A model generated the notes under the pieces. It ran no database searches. It was not told the origin of the DNA and was given only the letters and a program-made list of their open reading frames with translations. A stretch of 64,000 bases of DNA from Dama dama (lineage: Eukaryota; Chordata; Mammalia; Artiodactyla; Cervidae), in contig NC_083693.1 in the NCBI RefSeq assembly GCF_033118175.1, forward strand, positions 28,653,981 through 28,717,980. Direction: 5' to 3'. Shown here in pieces: positions 49,251 to 61,912 of this stretch. The translations under genes were made by a program, and so were the position numbers. Every line of letters starts with the position of its first letter. The first letter of the stretch is position 1.

Positions 49251-49904
49251 ATGATTATCTCACATGTCCTGGTTTTCCCTCTTGGGCATGACCAGGCTAC
49301 CTAGCCTGCTCACAGGAGCATCTATCCCTCCATCCAGGGAACATCCATGTCCTCAACCTCACGTAGAGCCTTTAACACCTTTCACATGCTCTGACATCAT
49401 ATGTAGACATGTGGGTACAGACAAGCACACATGTTTGTAGAGCATATCTGTATCTTTTTTCCTTCCTGTTTTATAAACATGAGACCATGTCATGCACACC
49501 GCATCTTGCTTTTCCACCAACCCCAACAGGTGCAGCTGGTCCTCTCCAGGGGCCCTAGTCCTCTTCATCCCCTTTACTTATTTCCTTCCCTCCTGGCTCC
49601 TGTGGGTGTTTGGACTGATAACCTTTCTCTAGATCAGTGGATCCTCCCCTGTGAGTCTCAGACACTGGGGGACACAGGATATGGCCAGGGGTCCTGGGAT
49701 CCATGTGGTCATCATGCTCTAGAGCAGGAAGTAGGCAAGCATTTCTGGAAACTTTTTAAAAATATGACAAGGATTGTATTATTCATCTCTAGTATCAAGA
49801 AAATAGATAGAAATTCTACAACTTAATAATAGACAACACAATTAGAAATCTACCAAACTTCCTAAGATGTTTTAGTTTATCTTACTAATTTACAGAAGAG
49901 TCCA

Positions 49905-51315
49905 AAATGCAGCACTTGGGTGCAATCTCAAAAATGACAGAATGATCTTGGTTCATTTCTAAGGCAAGCCATTCAACATCATGATAATCCAAGGCTAGAC
50001 CCAGCCCTTGATACTGAAGAAACTGAAGTTGACCAGTTCTATGAAGACTTATGGAGAAGGCAATGGCACCCCACTCCAGTACTCTTGCCTGGAAAATCCC
50101 ATGGACGTAGGAGCCTGGTCGCTAAGAGTCAGACACAACTGAGCCACTTCATTTTCACTTTTCACTTTCTTGTTTTGGAGGAGGAAATGGCAACACACTC
50201 CAGTGTTCTTGCCTGGAGAATCCCAGGGACAGGGGAACCTGGTAGACTGACATCTATGGGGTTGCACAGAGTCGGACATGACTGAAGCGACTTAGCAGCA
50301 GCAGCAGCATGAAGACTTACAACACCTTCTAGAACTAACACCAAAAGAAGATGCCCTTTTCATCATATAGGATTGTAATACAGAAGTAGGAATTCAAGAG
50401 ACACCCGGGATAAGAAGCCAACACATTTTGGCTGTGAAGTACAAAATGAAGCAGGGCAAAGGCTAACAGCTTTGTCAAGAAAACACACTGGTCATAACCA
50501 AACACCATTTTCCAACAACACAAGAGAGACTCTACATATGAACATCACCAAATGGTCAATACTGAAATCAGATTAATTATGTTCTTTGCAACTGAAGACA
50601 GAGAAGCTCTATACAGTCAGCAAACAAGACCTGGAGGTGACTGGGGCTCAAATCATCAGCTCATTATTGGAAAATTCAGGCTCAGATTGAAGAAAAGTAG
50701 GGAAAGCCATGAGGCCATCCAGTTATGACCTAAATCAAATCCCTTGTGATTATACAGTGGAGGTGATGAATGGATTCAAGTGGTTAGATCTGATAGACAG
50801 AGTGCCTGAAGAACTATGGATGGAAGTTTGTAACACTGTACAGGAGGCAGTGACCAAACTCGTCCCAAAGAAAAAGAAATGCAAGAAGGCAAAGTGGTTG
50901 TCTGAAGAGACCTTACAAATAGCTGAGGAAAGAAGAGAAGCAAAAGGCAAAGGAGAAAGGGAAAGATGCACCCAACTGAATGCAGAGTTCCAGGGAATAA
51001 CAAAGAGAAATAAAAAATCTTAAATGCACAATGCAAAGAGACAGAGGAAAACAATAAAATGGAAAGACTAGAGAATTTTTCAAGAAAATTGGAGCGATCA
51101 AGGGAGCATTTCATGCAAGGACGGGCACAATAAAGGGCAGAAATGGTAAGACCTAACATAAGCAGAAGAGATTAAAAAGAGGTAGCAAAAATACACAGAA
51201 CTATACAAAAAAAGGTCTTAGACATGATGGTGTGATCCCTCACCTAGAGGTGGACACGCCGGAGTGTAAAGTCAAGTGGGCCTTAAGAAGTATTACTACG
51301 AACAAAGTTAGTGGT
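49905..51315 (+). mobile_element. BovB LINE, middle portion
   Basis: Plus-oriented BovB running from the AGCACTTGGGTGCAATCTCA region through the endonuclease-to-RT linker (for example MRPSSYDLNQIPCDYTVEVM at 50709-51023, interior to BovB ORF). It ends at about 51315, next to block P. Without the 3' UTR and RT core it is an incomplete copy. A SINE dimer interrupts it at 50052-50308. Confidence 0.85.
50052..50308 (+). mobile_element. BovA2-type SINE dimer with 11-bp target duplication
   Basis: Two BovA monomers in tandem (ATGGAGAAGGCAATGGCACC; then GAGGAAATGGCAACACACTC) end in an AGC-rich tail. ATGAAGACTTA is found at 50041-50051 and again at 50309-50319 and marks the insertion into the BovB. 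Confidence 0.92.
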
Positions 51316-51317
51316 GA

Positions 51318-51920
51318 GATCAGGGTTCGGTTATAAGGTAGAGGACTGAATTGAAATCCTAAAGTGGTCTCTCCACTCAGGGATGCTCTGATGCTGTGGT
51401 TTGGGAAGGAAACAATCTGGGGTAATTAAATGCTCAGAGAGGCTACAAGGTTTCTCTGAATGAGCTTCTCCTGATGCCAAGGGAAGTCACTATTCCAGAT
51501 GGAAAACACAAAGAGATTCTCAGATCCACACTCCCTCACTTACTTTGTTTGGTTCAGCAATATTAGGAGACCCTACTTCTTCAGAAGATATGAAAGAGCC
51601 CCTTGGAAACTCTTAACCTTTTATGACACAAAAATCTCTTTGAGAATGTGACTATACCAAAAATATGCATGCACATATCCTGGAAATGTTGCACTCACTA
51701 TGAGGGCTCTGTAGCCCTCCTAGAACCCATCCCAGGACATGAGTGGATCCACAGAGCTCAGAGCAGAAAGCGGCCTTGGAGGAGTAAGTCAGGTGATTCT
51801 TGTACCACCTTCCTCTCAGGTGTGGGTGAGCAGAGTCCTGGGCTCATACTCAGGGCTCCCCTTGTGGATCTTCCAAATGCCAGAGGTCCCCATATAGACA
51901 AGAGAGTCCTCTGGAGCACC
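51318..51920 (+). repeat. Duplicated block P, copy 2
   Basis: Same block as 12735-13215 and the inverted 22760-23275. This copy extends further right (GACAAGAGAGTCCTCTGGAG), which also matches the inverted copy at about 22800-22820. Confidence 0.8.
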
Positions 51921-51924
51921 AGTC

Positions 51925-52290
51925 CCCAAACTTTTTGGCACCAGGGACCTGTTTTGTGAAAGATGATTTTTTCACAGACCAGAGGGAAGGCTGTGGTTTC
52001 AGGATGATTGAAGCACATTGCATTTATTGTGAACTTTATTTCTATTATTATTTTTATTTTTACCTTTTTATTTTTATTATTATATTATTTCTATTTCTAT
52101 TATTATTGCATTGTGATACAACTCACCATAATGCAGAAGCAGTGGGAGCCCTGAGCTTGTTTCTTACAAATAGACAGTGCCACTGGGGGTGATGAAAGAC
52201 AGTGGCAGCCACTCTCCAGTGTTAGCATCACTACCTCAGCTCCACTTCAGATGATCAGGCATTAGATTCTCATAAGGAGCACATAGTCTG
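51925..52290 (+). mobile_element. Old DNA-transposon-like fragment
   Basis: The CCCCAAACTTTTTGGCACCA end and the GGCATTAGATTCTCATAAGG inner phrase are those of a common mammalian hAT-type DNA transposon. A (TTTTTA)n / (TTATTA)n tract at about 52040-52105 lies inside. The family name is uncertain. It is absent from the inverted copy at 22.4-22.8 kb. Confidence 0.5.
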
Positions 52291-52299
52291 GATCCTGTC

Positions 52300-52500
52300 A
52301 GATGCAGGAGAGAGAGATAGAGACAGGGGTGGGGGGGTGCAGAATCTGTCAGGGGCATTCATTCACAGCCTTGGTTGCCACATTAAGTATTTGGGACTCA
52401 ATGGGAAAGTATTGCTGAGACGTAACCAGGGAACTAACATTTACTCACAAAGAAGCCTCAGTATGCAATGAGGGGCATTCCAAAAACAGAGAGAGGGATC
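52300..52500 (+). repeat. Duplicated block matching 22.2-22.44 kb
   Basis: CATTCACAGCCTTGG, TATTTGGGACTCAATGGGAA and TATGCAATGAGGGG also occur at about 22210-22430 in the same orientation, and inverted at about 22440-22500. This supports the junction placement at 22440. Confidence 0.75.
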
Positions 52501-54009
52501 TTGAGCTCAAAGACACTGGATGAGCAGGCCCCTCAAAGCCCCAGGCGGGGGCAAGTATGTGCTGGGGGCTGGGAGCTCACTGAGATGGAAAGGCCGAGGG
52601 AGGCAGGCTGGACATTAGGAGTTGCAGCCACATGTGGGCTCTTCCAGTTCAGTGGATGTTTATGAATCATCAGCTCTGGATCAGAGGCTAAGGATCCGGG
52701 TAAACCAGGTCCGGTTCATTCTCAAGAAACTCTTGGTTGAAGGGGAGGAGGCCCATGACCTGACCATCAGCACATCTGTGGGGAGTGTCAGAGAGAAGGG
52801 CAGGTGTCCTGAGCAGGGATGGAGGACAGGGAACATACAGGACACCAGGTCTGAGTGGAGGGTGCAGGTGTATTTTATTGGAGAAGGCAGGAGAGGGGAG
52901 AGCCCAAGCCCCAGTCTGAGGAGTCGGGGTCTTGTCTGGGAAGCCGGAATGTGCAGGAGGCAGGGGATGGACCTGAGTTTGGGCCCCTCTGCAGGACTTA
53001 TGGCACCAGGGACCCAGGACAGAGTGTCAGCTCCTGGATTCACTGAAGAGCCCTTTTCTCAATGTGCTGAGTAAGGAGCACTCTAGAAACATCTCTGTCC
53101 ACGTTCTCCGCCCCTGGGCTCCTGTGAGAACTGCTCCAGCCCCTCTGGGTCTGAGGCCAAGCCTGCAGGGCTCCGCCCCGCCCAGCAGATGGGAGCCCCT
53201 GGAGGGCACACCCGGCCTCAGGACCTGGATTCTGTGCTTGCCCTGCCTGGGCCCCGGGCTCACGGGTGAGGCCAGACCTGCTCCAGACACCTGCCGAGTC
53301 CAGGGTGTCAGGGGCCTGGGAGACTCACCCCTGACCCACTTCAGCCCTGGACTCAGGGTGTGAGCAGGGAAGGCCCAGGTCCCATGGTGCCTGGATTCAG
53401 CCCCCTGTCCTCTCTCTGTCCTGTGTCTATAGGACAACTCGGTAGAAGACGCCAGGGCAGCCATGGAGCTCTACTGGATCTCCAGAAGAATTCGATAGCA
53501 GTGAACGCTGCCTGCCTGGTGGATTTCATCCCCTCCCCAAGGACTAGAGACCTTTGTCTTTTCAGGACAGCAGCTCTCTTGCTTTTGAACAGTGCATTTT
53601 TAGCATTAAAATGGCTCCATATGCTCTCTACTCCTCCAGATCCTCCTCTTGTCTTTCTATTTCTTCTCTCTGAGCTGGGTGTCAGTGGACACCGCCCAGC
53701 ACTGAGAGGGCAATGAACAGTTGAGCTGGGATGGGGGTGAGTGTCAATTTCCTTAACATCTTGAATCCTGCAGGTCCAGGAGTAGTCCTGGTGACTTAAT
53801 TAACACCCCTGGCTCCCCCTCCCTTTTCCAGCTGTGTCTATGCCCAGGAGGGAGGCATTATTTCCTGGGGGTGACACCCAGCTCAGAGGTCAATTCAGCC
53901 CATCTTGATATTGGTGCCCCCGCACTGGGGAGGTTCCAAGCAAAGGTGCAGGAGGAGTGATGGGTGCCCCCTGGTGACCTTCAGCACCTCATCCCTCCTC
54001 TCATTTGTA
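52501..54009. other. GC-rich interval without recognised gene
   Basis: No named repeat or protein family is visible. A plausible splice acceptor (CTCTGTCCTGTGTCTATAG, at about 53433) and short open frames exist on both strands (for example 53360-53716 plus), but no motif identifies a gene. Confidence 0.4.
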
Positions 54010-54180
54010 AAATGAGGAAGAAAAGGTGGTAGACTCTGGAGTCTGAGGTAACCAGTTTGGAATGCTGCCATTTAGTAGCTGTGTAACCCAGGCTGAGTTA
54101 CTTTACCTCTCTGTGCTTCAGTTTCTCCATTTGTGAAGCAAGAGAATCTAACAACTCATAGGGTTCTTGGGAGACGTTCC
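54010..54180 (+). mobile_element. MIR SINE fragment
   Basis: Contains the MIR core (AGCTGTGTAACCCAGGCTGA, CTCTCTGTGCTTCAGTTTCT). It is old and diverged. Confidence 0.75.
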
Positions 54181-54439
54181 ACACAGAGCCCACAGCACCA
54201 TGCCTGTCATAGCTCGAGCAGCCACCAAGTGGCAATAACAGATGACTCTTCTGTAGACCAGAGGCCAGTCTAGGAGAGCCACTGCCCTCTGCTATGAGGT
54301 CAAGAATCACTGGGGTGGGGCAGTGGGGGTGTGGCAGGCACTGGTTAGTATTTTGACCTCCAGAGGTGATTCTGATGCATAAGACACTCAAATCACATAT
54401 GGTGCCTTCTCAGCGTCCCCTGGTACGTGAGCACAGCGT

Positions 54440-54605
54440 TCTCTCACTGCACCAGGTTAGGCATCACCTGGGGGCTGCTGGGCCCCGTCCAGAGCTTCTG
54501 ACTCAGCAGGTCTTGGTGGGGGAACCTAGGAATCTGCAGTCCCCCAAATTTCCTGCTGATGCCTTGCTGCTGGTCCAGGGACCACACTTTGAGAAGCACT
54601 GCCCA
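54440..54605 (+). mobile_element. MER5A-like DNA transposon
   Basis: GGCATCACCTGGGGGCTGCT, TCCAGAGCTTCTGACTCAGC and CAGGGACCACACTTTGAGAA are typical MER5A (hAT-Charlie, non-autonomous) phrases. Confidence 0.8.
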
Positions 54606-54609
54606 CATC

Positions 54610-55309
54610 AGGCCATTGAGATGTGCAGCCACGGATGAGACTGAACACCACCAGGGGGACTCTTCTCACTGGTCCAGACTCACCCCACCATCTACCTTGG
54701 CTGCCTATTCATGCAGAGAGAGGACATAGTCCTGTAGGCCAAGTCCTAAACAGCCCACTACAGGGCTGAAGTTAAGAACTCAAGGGATTGAAATCTAGTC
54801 CCATCTGACAGCAATGCCGGTGCTTTTCAGACAGTTTTACAATGATGGTGGTTCCTATTCCCACCACTGATACCCGAGAACCAGGGGTGAGAGGACGGGC
54901 AGATTGAATTCTCAGGGTTCTCTCCTGCCCTGTCTCCCAGGGTCAGGGTCCTGACCTCCTCAATTATGATTTTTATGAACCTTGGAAACTGCTGGGTGGG
55001 GCTGCCTGTCTGGCTGTGAGTGGCCACCAGGTAGAGCCCTTGGACCGTCTCTCTCTAAGGCTGACTTGCAGGCGGAATCAGCCTGAGAGTCACTCTGGCA
55101 GGATATGTGAGGGGCTGGGTCTTTAATATGAATAGGGGAAAGCTCCAGGACCTTCTAGATGCCCTCACTCACCCGTGAGCTGAGGCTCAGGGCAGCCAGA
55201 GCAGTGGTGCGGTGGCCTGGAGGGTGACCCCAGGCTCCCTAAGTCCCAGCCCAAGTTCCTTCCAAAGGGTCAGGCTTCCTTGAAAGGAAAGGAGCCAGGA
55301 TTCCCATCC
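54610..55309. other. Interval without recognisable gene
   Basis: No gene or named repeat is seen between the MER5A-like element and block Z. Confidence 0.5.
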
Positions 55310-55960
55310 CTTGAGATTTGGGGCTGGGACAGAGGGAGAGGGGTACAGACACCCCTGCCAGTCAGTCCCAGCTCTGCCCCCCATGGGGTCCTCAGTGGAG
55401 GCTGGAATTATTCTGCCTGACGGACCCGCCATCTGGAGGAAGAGCTTAGGCTACAGGGGAGATGGTAGGGCCTGGTGGTTCGGTCTAACTGCACCCAGGA
55501 CTCACTGGAGTCTATGGAATGAGGGGTGGATTTGTAATAAGAATTCTATGTGAGTTAGCATCTGTCCTCTAAGGTAAGGAAAGGCTGGAAGACAGAGACC
55601 AGGCTGAGTCTCCCCTGCTGCTTGGAAGCCCCAGGAGCCTGGCCTGAGGTATAGCCGCAGGAAGGATAGGACCTGGCTGGCAGAGGCTAGAGGCCAGGCC
55701 TGTTCAGTGGTTCCTGGGCTGGGAGGTCCTGGGCTCTAGCCCCACTGAGGTTCTTGTTCCTGATGTGTAGACAAGGGATAATAATAACCCTCCCAGGTTA
55801 GTGTGAGGGTCAAAAACAATGATGTGAGGGGCTGGGCACAGAGGTGGTCCCACCACCTCTGGGCCCACCAGAGGTGGGCCTGGTGAAGGGCAACCTTGAA
55901 GAAAGATGCACCTGTGATCCATCCATCCAAATAGGGCCATAATAATATACCCATAACATG
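55310..55960 (+). repeat. Duplicated block Z, copy 2
   Basis: Same block as 38930-39660: GTCCCAGCTCTGCCCCCCAT, AGGAGCCTGGCCTGAGGTAT, TAATAACCCTCCCAGGTTAG. There are no MYADM-like sequences here, so block Z lies outside the gene unit itself. Confidence 0.75.
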
Positions 55961-56349
55961 TCAGTCATGTTTCAATACAAAGTTATGACTTCCTACGAAT
56001 GGACTGGTGCTTGTGCTGCCCTATTTGCTTGAAGATAGAGAAAATGGTGTGTTTATGTGCCTATATTTGAGCAAATCTGGTTTACATTAAAACAAAGCTT
56101 AAACTGAGTTTGGGGTGGCTGCATACCCTGAAAAGGCCGATTGCGATGAATCCTCACCCTCCCAGCCTGGCTCCAGAAGAGACCTCAGATGACAGCTCAC
56201 AGGTTCTGTTGGCTGAGAAAGGGGCCTGGGGACTTGGGCTGCAGCGGGACTGCTATGGACACAACAGTTACAAGAGGTCACACATGTCATGCTCACTGCA
56301 GGCTGAGCTCTGCTCTGATTCATTTGTTCCTGGCAGAAGCCAATGAACT

Positions 56350-56450
56350 AGGTCCTCACTGTCCCCATTTTCTCAGGCACAGGAAGGTCAACTTACCAAG
56401 ATCACACAGGTTTAAGTGACAGAGCTGGGATTTGAACCTTGTCATGGGGG
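56350..56450 (-). mobile_element. MIR-like fragment
   Basis: CCCATTTTCTCAGGCACAGG, AAGATCACACAGGTTTAAGT and CAGAGCTGGGATTTGAACC are MIR phrases in reverse orientation. Confidence 0.65.
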
Positions 56451-56559
56451 GTTAGGATCTTAAATTCAGCTTGACATTCACCTTGCAATTTATACCCAGA
56501 GGAAGAGAGTAGCCAATATTTTTTCATACTAACCATCTGATTTGGTGACTTATTATGTT

Positions 56560-56700
56560 TATTCATTTTATCTTCAGGGAGATTATTATTGTCATCCCCA
56601 TTTTATAGATGATGGAACTGAGGCTCAGAGTGTACAATGTAGTTTAAACAAAGTCACACAGTTACTCCCTGACAGTATCTGGATTTGAATACAGGTCTGT
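56560..56700 (-). mobile_element. MIR SINE fragment
   Basis: CCCCATTTTATAGATGATGG, ACTGAGGCTCAGAGTG, AAGTCACACAGTTACT: a MIR core in reverse orientation. Confidence 0.8.
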
Positions 56701-57529
56701 CTCCCTGCAAAGGTCAGCAGGTAATAGAACCTCAGGAAATGAGGAGCCCCTTCCCTCTTTTCTCAGGTCCAGGAATCATCTCCTGGCTCTTGTGTGTCCT
56801 TCTCTGGCCAGACCACTTTCTGCTGGAAAGCCAGCCAGAAAATGCCAGAGAGAGTGTGGAGACTCTAGGCAGGGGCTAATGGAACATAACTATCCTCTTT
56901 CCACCCACCAGCCTCTCTACAGGGACCTTTGAGAGCAGACAGCCACACAGCCAAGGGCCACATGCATTGGCAGCCACTACTGCCGCCCCCAACCAGGGTG
57001 GACAGCCAGGTGCCTGAGACTGCAGGAGAGAGGGGTCCCTCTTCTCTCCACTCATAGGAGAGTTGAGAAATGCTGACTCTGTGATTTTTCCAGGAAGCTG
57101 GTCAGAGCCAGAGAATGGGAACATCTGTGTCCCGGGCTCTGTTCTGGATGCAGCTCAGACCACAGTCTGGGGGAGCGTCAGTTGGAAACACCCTGCGTGG
57201 AGGAGGCCAGAGGAGCAAGGATATGGCCACTGTCCTGGGAGGCAGGGAGCCCAGGCCAGGCAGTAGAGAGCAGGAGAAGGGCCTGAGGCTTAGGCACCAG
57301 AGGGCTTCTCCATCAACTCTTTCTGCTAAAGGGCTGGGGGAGGCCCTGGGAATCCAACAGGTGGGCTTCGGGGCCACAGCTCCCCCTCCCCAGGCCCCTG
57401 GACCTAAGGCACCTCCCTTCCCTCTGCCTTTGGAGACAGACCCATGCAGGCGTCTCTCAGCTCCTCCACCAGCCTGTTCATCAAGGCTGCAGGGAACATG
57501 GAGACCAGTTGCCAACTACTCCTCTCCTG
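56701..57529. other. Interval without recognised gene
   Basis: GC-rich in places, with overlapping open frames on both strands at 57102-57621. None shows a family motif. I do not support a gene here. Confidence 0.45.
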
Positions 57530-58020
57530 ACCCTTCTTTTCCACTTGGTCTATTTTTCAAACTTAAATTTTGTTTTCTTAAAGGTAATTTACTTACATGT
57601 TTCAAAATCAAAATGCTCTAAAAAGCCACATATTGAGAAAACCTCGCTTCCACATGTGGCTCCATGCAATCTCCCCTCAGCTACCCTCTCTCATCAGTGC
57701 CAGGTAGTGACTGCTCCATTGCACTCATGGGAGCCCTTCCAGTGCTTCATGATACAGATCAAGTACATACAGGTTTATTTTTTATTTCTCCCACTCTCTT
57801 TACATTAAAAAAGGATATAACATATTTTTCTGTATCTTACTATTTTTACTTAGGGTATACTGGAACTTTTTCTTTATCATTATTTTGAAAGCATTCTCAT
57901 TTTTCCCAGCTGTATAGTATTCTGTATTCTGTCTACACCTTGGTTTACTAACCGCACCCTAAACATGACCATGTGAGTTGTTTCCAATCTTTCCAATCTT
58001 ATTTTCAAGTGAGATCTTGA
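57530..58020 (-). mobile_element. Probable old LINE remnant
   Basis: AT-rich sequence with phrases such as AGCTGTATAGTATTCTGTA and GTTGTTTCCAATCTTTCCA, resembling 3' regions of old LINEs in reverse orientation. It is weak. Confidence 0.35.
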
Positions 58021-58454
58021 GTGGGACCTTGATTCTCACCAGGCTGCTCTGGTTAGAGAAAGCGGTGGGTGAGGCCAACACCCTATTTTCAGCTCCTATC
58101 ACCTCACCAGAAACCAAGGGCTCTGGAAAGCACAGCTCAAAAACTATGATATTAGCCCAAACTGCTCATTTTATAAATGGGAAACTGAAACTCAGATCAG
58201 GGACAAGACTCATCTGTTATATGGTGGTGGAACTAGAACTAGAAACCAGATTTCTTGGATTCTGCTCTTCATTCTCATTATGGTTCATCCCTAAGGGGAC
58301 CAGACCACAGCCAGAGGTGGGACCACTGGACTGGAGGCTGGACCACATGTGACTGTGAACCCAAAGGTGGACCCCAGATATGCCTGTCTCTCTTACTCTG
58401 GGATTCCACTGAACCATCAAGGAAGCCTGGGGAGGTCTGTGTATGCTTGCTTTT

Positions 58455-59830
58455 GTTGGTGAAAAATGAATCATTAGTCAATCTAAGAAAGAAGTAGAGT
58501 TTTTTATTTGAGCTCAGCCATAAAGAATCCACCTGCCAATGCAGGAGGTGCAGGTTTGACCCCGGGGTCGGGAAGATCCCCTAGAGAAGGAAATGGCAAC
58601 CTACTCCAGTATTATTGCCTGGAAAATCCCATGAACAGAGGAACTTGGTGGGTCACAGTTCATGGGGTCGAAAAAGTCGGACAACTGAGCAACTGAACAG
58701 CAACAACAAGGAATATGACCCGAGCGACAAAATTTCTGGAAGCTATGAAACTGTTCTGAAGAGGTAAGGGGAGAGGCCAGTATGTATGTGATTTCAGGAA
58801 AGGGGTACATGCAACCAAGCACATAGTTTTGGTAGAATGTTAACTGCTCTTCATGAGGAATAGCTCCCTTAGTTAACGGTTTTAGTGCTTTTCTAAGTAT
58901 GGGAAGATGCAAGAAACTGGGTTCATAAAGATTTCTCTTGAAAAACTCTTGCTATCTGAGGTCCAATTTAATAAATCACAGTGTCTCATCCTGATGTTCG
59001 ACCTAAATCCCTTCCAGGGTGGATTGTAGGTCAATGACTATGGTGATTCTTGTAGAACTGAGTGGTGGGTGACATTTTTTATTTCACAGTCCTCTCCTTT
59101 TTTATCTTAATTTTGACCAGGATTTAGGAAGCATTTTGTGGCCATTTTGTCGCAGGTCACTAAGACTGTTAATTCCTAGTCACTCAAGTGCTATTACTCA
59201 CCCAGTCATGGTAACAGTAGCCTTAATCCTTTGGACCACCTGTCTTACAAGACTGTCAGCTCCAAAAAATGGCTCTTTCCTATTGCCTCTTCCCATATCT
59301 AGAGTCACACTGTGACAGTCAAGCATCTTATAGAGTATACATCAGGTCAATCATTTCAGGTCAACATTATTTTTTACCAGAAGCTCAATCACACATTTGG
59401 CAATGCAAGAAACAATAATCTGGTAAAATAGGCAGAATATAAATAATACAGCTATGACATTAATAAGGTCATAAATTGTGTTAATCTTCTAAGGAGTTAT
59501 GTTGCGGAGGCCATAAGAAGAAAAGATCACCTTTATGGCTGAGCAGAGAGGTTGGTTAACACATACTGCAGATGTACAATGCACTCTAAAGAGGAGGGAG
59601 GAGGCTCAAATGGTCAAAGAACAATTTTATGCTGAAATTTTCATCTTGCCTTAAATATAAATTTTTTTAATCCTTCTTAAGATTTTCTCATGATAGGGAC
59701 CACCTCCTGGGAGCCCTCCCCATTCACCCCACCTGCCACTGGTTGAAGATCACATGCTTCATCCCAGTACAGGAGTTAGGGGCAGCAGTGGGGGTCCTAC
59801 CCCTCCCCTCCCCCACAACTCTGCTTGCCT
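58455..59830 (+). repeat. Duplicated block Y, copy 3
   Basis: Matches 14500-15760 and, inverted, 36750-37381 (ATGGTAACAGTAGCCTTAAT, CAGGGTGGATTGTAGGTCAA, CCTCCTGGGAGCCCTCCCCA). A SINE lies at 58508-58712. It precedes unit E just as copy 1 precedes unit B. Confidence 0.8.
58508..58712 (+). mobile_element. Bov-tA SINE
   Basis: tRNA-derived head (CAGCCATAAAGAATCCACCT), BovA body (GGAAATGGCAACCTACTCCA) and tail CAGCAACAACAA. Confidence 0.9.
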
Positions 59831-60034
59831 GGCCCCTCTGGCCCTGGTGAAGCTACTATGCTGGGCTCTGAGGCTTTGTGGCTGAGAACAGGAGAGGAAG
59901 AAAGTCTGGGGTGACTTCCTCACCACAGTTATACAAAGGGCTGCTGGTGCCAATGCCAGCATGCACACGGACACGCATGCTCATACATAGGCAAACACGC
60001 TGTGCGTGCACACAGGCACACAACTCTTTTTAAA

Positions 60035-60160
60035 AAAAATGTTTTTGCCTGCGCTGAACGGCAGGTGGGACCTTAGTTCCCGGACCAAGTATAGAACCCA
60101 CTCCCTTTGCAGTGGAAGCCAGGAGTCTCAACCAGTGAACCACCAGGGAAGTCCCTGGCA
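60035..60160 (-). mobile_element. CHR-type SINE fragment
   Basis: GGACCTTAGTTCCCGGACCA, TGCAGTGGAAGCCAGGAGTC and the tRNA-head complement GAACCACCAGGGAAGTCCCT. Confidence 0.8.
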
Positions 60161-61203
60161 CAAACTATTAAAGAAGACATCTAGGAGCTGGCAGGAGCCT
60201 TTTAAGAGTTATCTGATGGGATATTGGGCATTGGGGTGTGGTCTAAACTCTAGTTTCCCAGAGATGGTCCACTCCCTAAGGCCTAACTCAGGTGATGGTG
60301 GGGAGACAGTGGGAGGGATCCCACCAGGGACCCACCCAGGGTTGGGTGGGTGAGGAGGGAAATCTGCAAGGCCTCTCCTGAGCTCTAGATCAATTTGGGT
60401 TAATTAGGATCTCTTGATTGGTGAGGAGGGGAGGAGGCATTGTTTTGTTTTGTTTTCCTTTATCTTAATATTGAGGTTAAAAAAGTACATCCTGGTTGTG
60501 GAGAAGGGACAAGATTTTCTCTATGATTGACAGCAGGGGGTTGGTGGAAACCAGGAGCTCCTGGGAATAAGATATACATACTTATATATTCATATAGACC
60601 ATCTTATTCATGAATCCCAGAGAAGCAGGAAGCATCACAGAAAGCCACTGACACACAGAATCATACTTCTATGTGCATCAGTCAGGGTTGTAATTCCTTT
60701 CACTATGGCAGAGGCAATTTCCACCCTCTGAAGTAACCCCACTGGGAAAAAGAATGAAAAGAAACTTCCCCTTTAGGAATAGGGATATTCACTAATTTTT
60801 GCCTTCCTGATCAGTAAAAATAAAGAAACAAAAAAAATCCAGGCTAACATCACCTTTAAGGCTGCAGGGGCCACACTCTTCTCCCTGCAGAGGCGGGACC
60901 TGCTGTTCTGATCACTGAGGCAGGAGGGCCACATTGCTGCCCCTCACCAACACTGCAGACAGATGTCTTCAAGACCCTGGGGTTCTCTGCCAGCTCCTAC
61001 TTCGATGTCCAGAAAGTAATTGGGATAGAAGTCATCACAACTTTCTCTAAGAAGCCCTCTAGGCAGTGGGTTTAGTGAGCCTGCAAAAATTCTGGAGCCA
61101 ATCTCAGGTGGGGCTGAGCACTAGGTGGGGCCCAGGGACCCAAGGTCTCTGCTTCAAGACTCCCACCCACTGGAAATTATCAACCTCCAGAGATTTTGTT
61201 TTA

Positions 61204-61430
61204 TCTTAAAAAGAAGCTGACTCATTAGAAAAGACCCTGATGATGGGAAAGATTGAAGGCAGGAGAGAAGGGGGCAACAGAGGATGAGATGGTTGGATGG
61301 CATCACTGACTCAATGGACTGCATTTGAGCGAGCTCCAGGAGATGGTGAAGGACAGGGAAGCAAGGTGTGCTGCAGTCCATGGGGGTCGCAAAGAGATGG
61401 ACACGGCTGAGAGACTGAACAACAATGACA
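61204..61430 (+). mobile_element. BovB 3'-end fragment
   Basis: AGCTGACTCATTAGAAAAGA, TGATGGGAAAGATTGAAGGC, GCAGTCCATGGGGGTCGCAA, ending in ACTGAACAACAATGACA. It is inserted in the 3' flank of unit E; A, B and D lack it at this point. Confidence 0.88.
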
Positions 61431-61912
61431 CTGTACAACCCCCTCCACTGGGAGAAAGGGGGTCCAATCCCTAGCTACCTGCACTCACCCCACTCCACAC
61501 ATCTGTACCAACTAAGACACAGCCAGGGTGACAGACAACCAGAGCCTCCAGAGGCCAGGGGTGTGAACAGCTACACAGAGGGCTGTGTGCTGTGGAGTCA
61601 GCACCTTAGGAGGTGGGAGGGGGCGGTGGGCAGAGAATGAAGGAGTCTCAGGTCCTGATGGGTCAGAAGAAGAAAGATGGGGGGAGGTGGTCAGGACACA
61701 GGAGATGAGAAAACTAAGAATGATGAGAAAAGGGACAAAGAGTAGAAAATATAGGAAAGACGGAACAGCAAGAGAAAGAGACAAAAGAGAACATGGGCAA
61801 CCACACCAGAGCCCAGGAAGGAATCAGAGCAGAAGGAGGGAAGGAAACAGAAAAGAGAGTGAGATGAATGGGGAAGGATGTGAGGAGGGAGAGAGGGAGC
61901 CAGGAAGAGGCA

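Larger units (their letters stand above)
44655..49903 (-). repeat. Segmental duplication unit D
   Basis: The left edge adjoins the truncated L1 at about 44650 (TCCATTCCCTAGCTACCCAC). It holds the 3' flank, the broken MYADM-like exon and 5' flank, and stops at 49903 where a BovB is inserted. It shares the 831-bp deletion with unit A. BovB fragments at 48.39-49.25 kb are private to this unit. Confidence 0.8.

Noticed and set aside
50709..51023. 104-codon lysine-rich frame
   Set aside because: It is an internal part of the BovB ORF, without start, end or context of its own.
53027..53716. Overlapping frames on both strands in a GC-rich interval
   Set aside because: GC-rich DNA has few stop codons. 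No motif, repeat or homologue is visible, so no gene is called.
57102..57621. Open frames of 137 and 168 codons on opposite strands
   Set aside because: They overlap, are low complexity and lack motifs. Neither is supported as coding.
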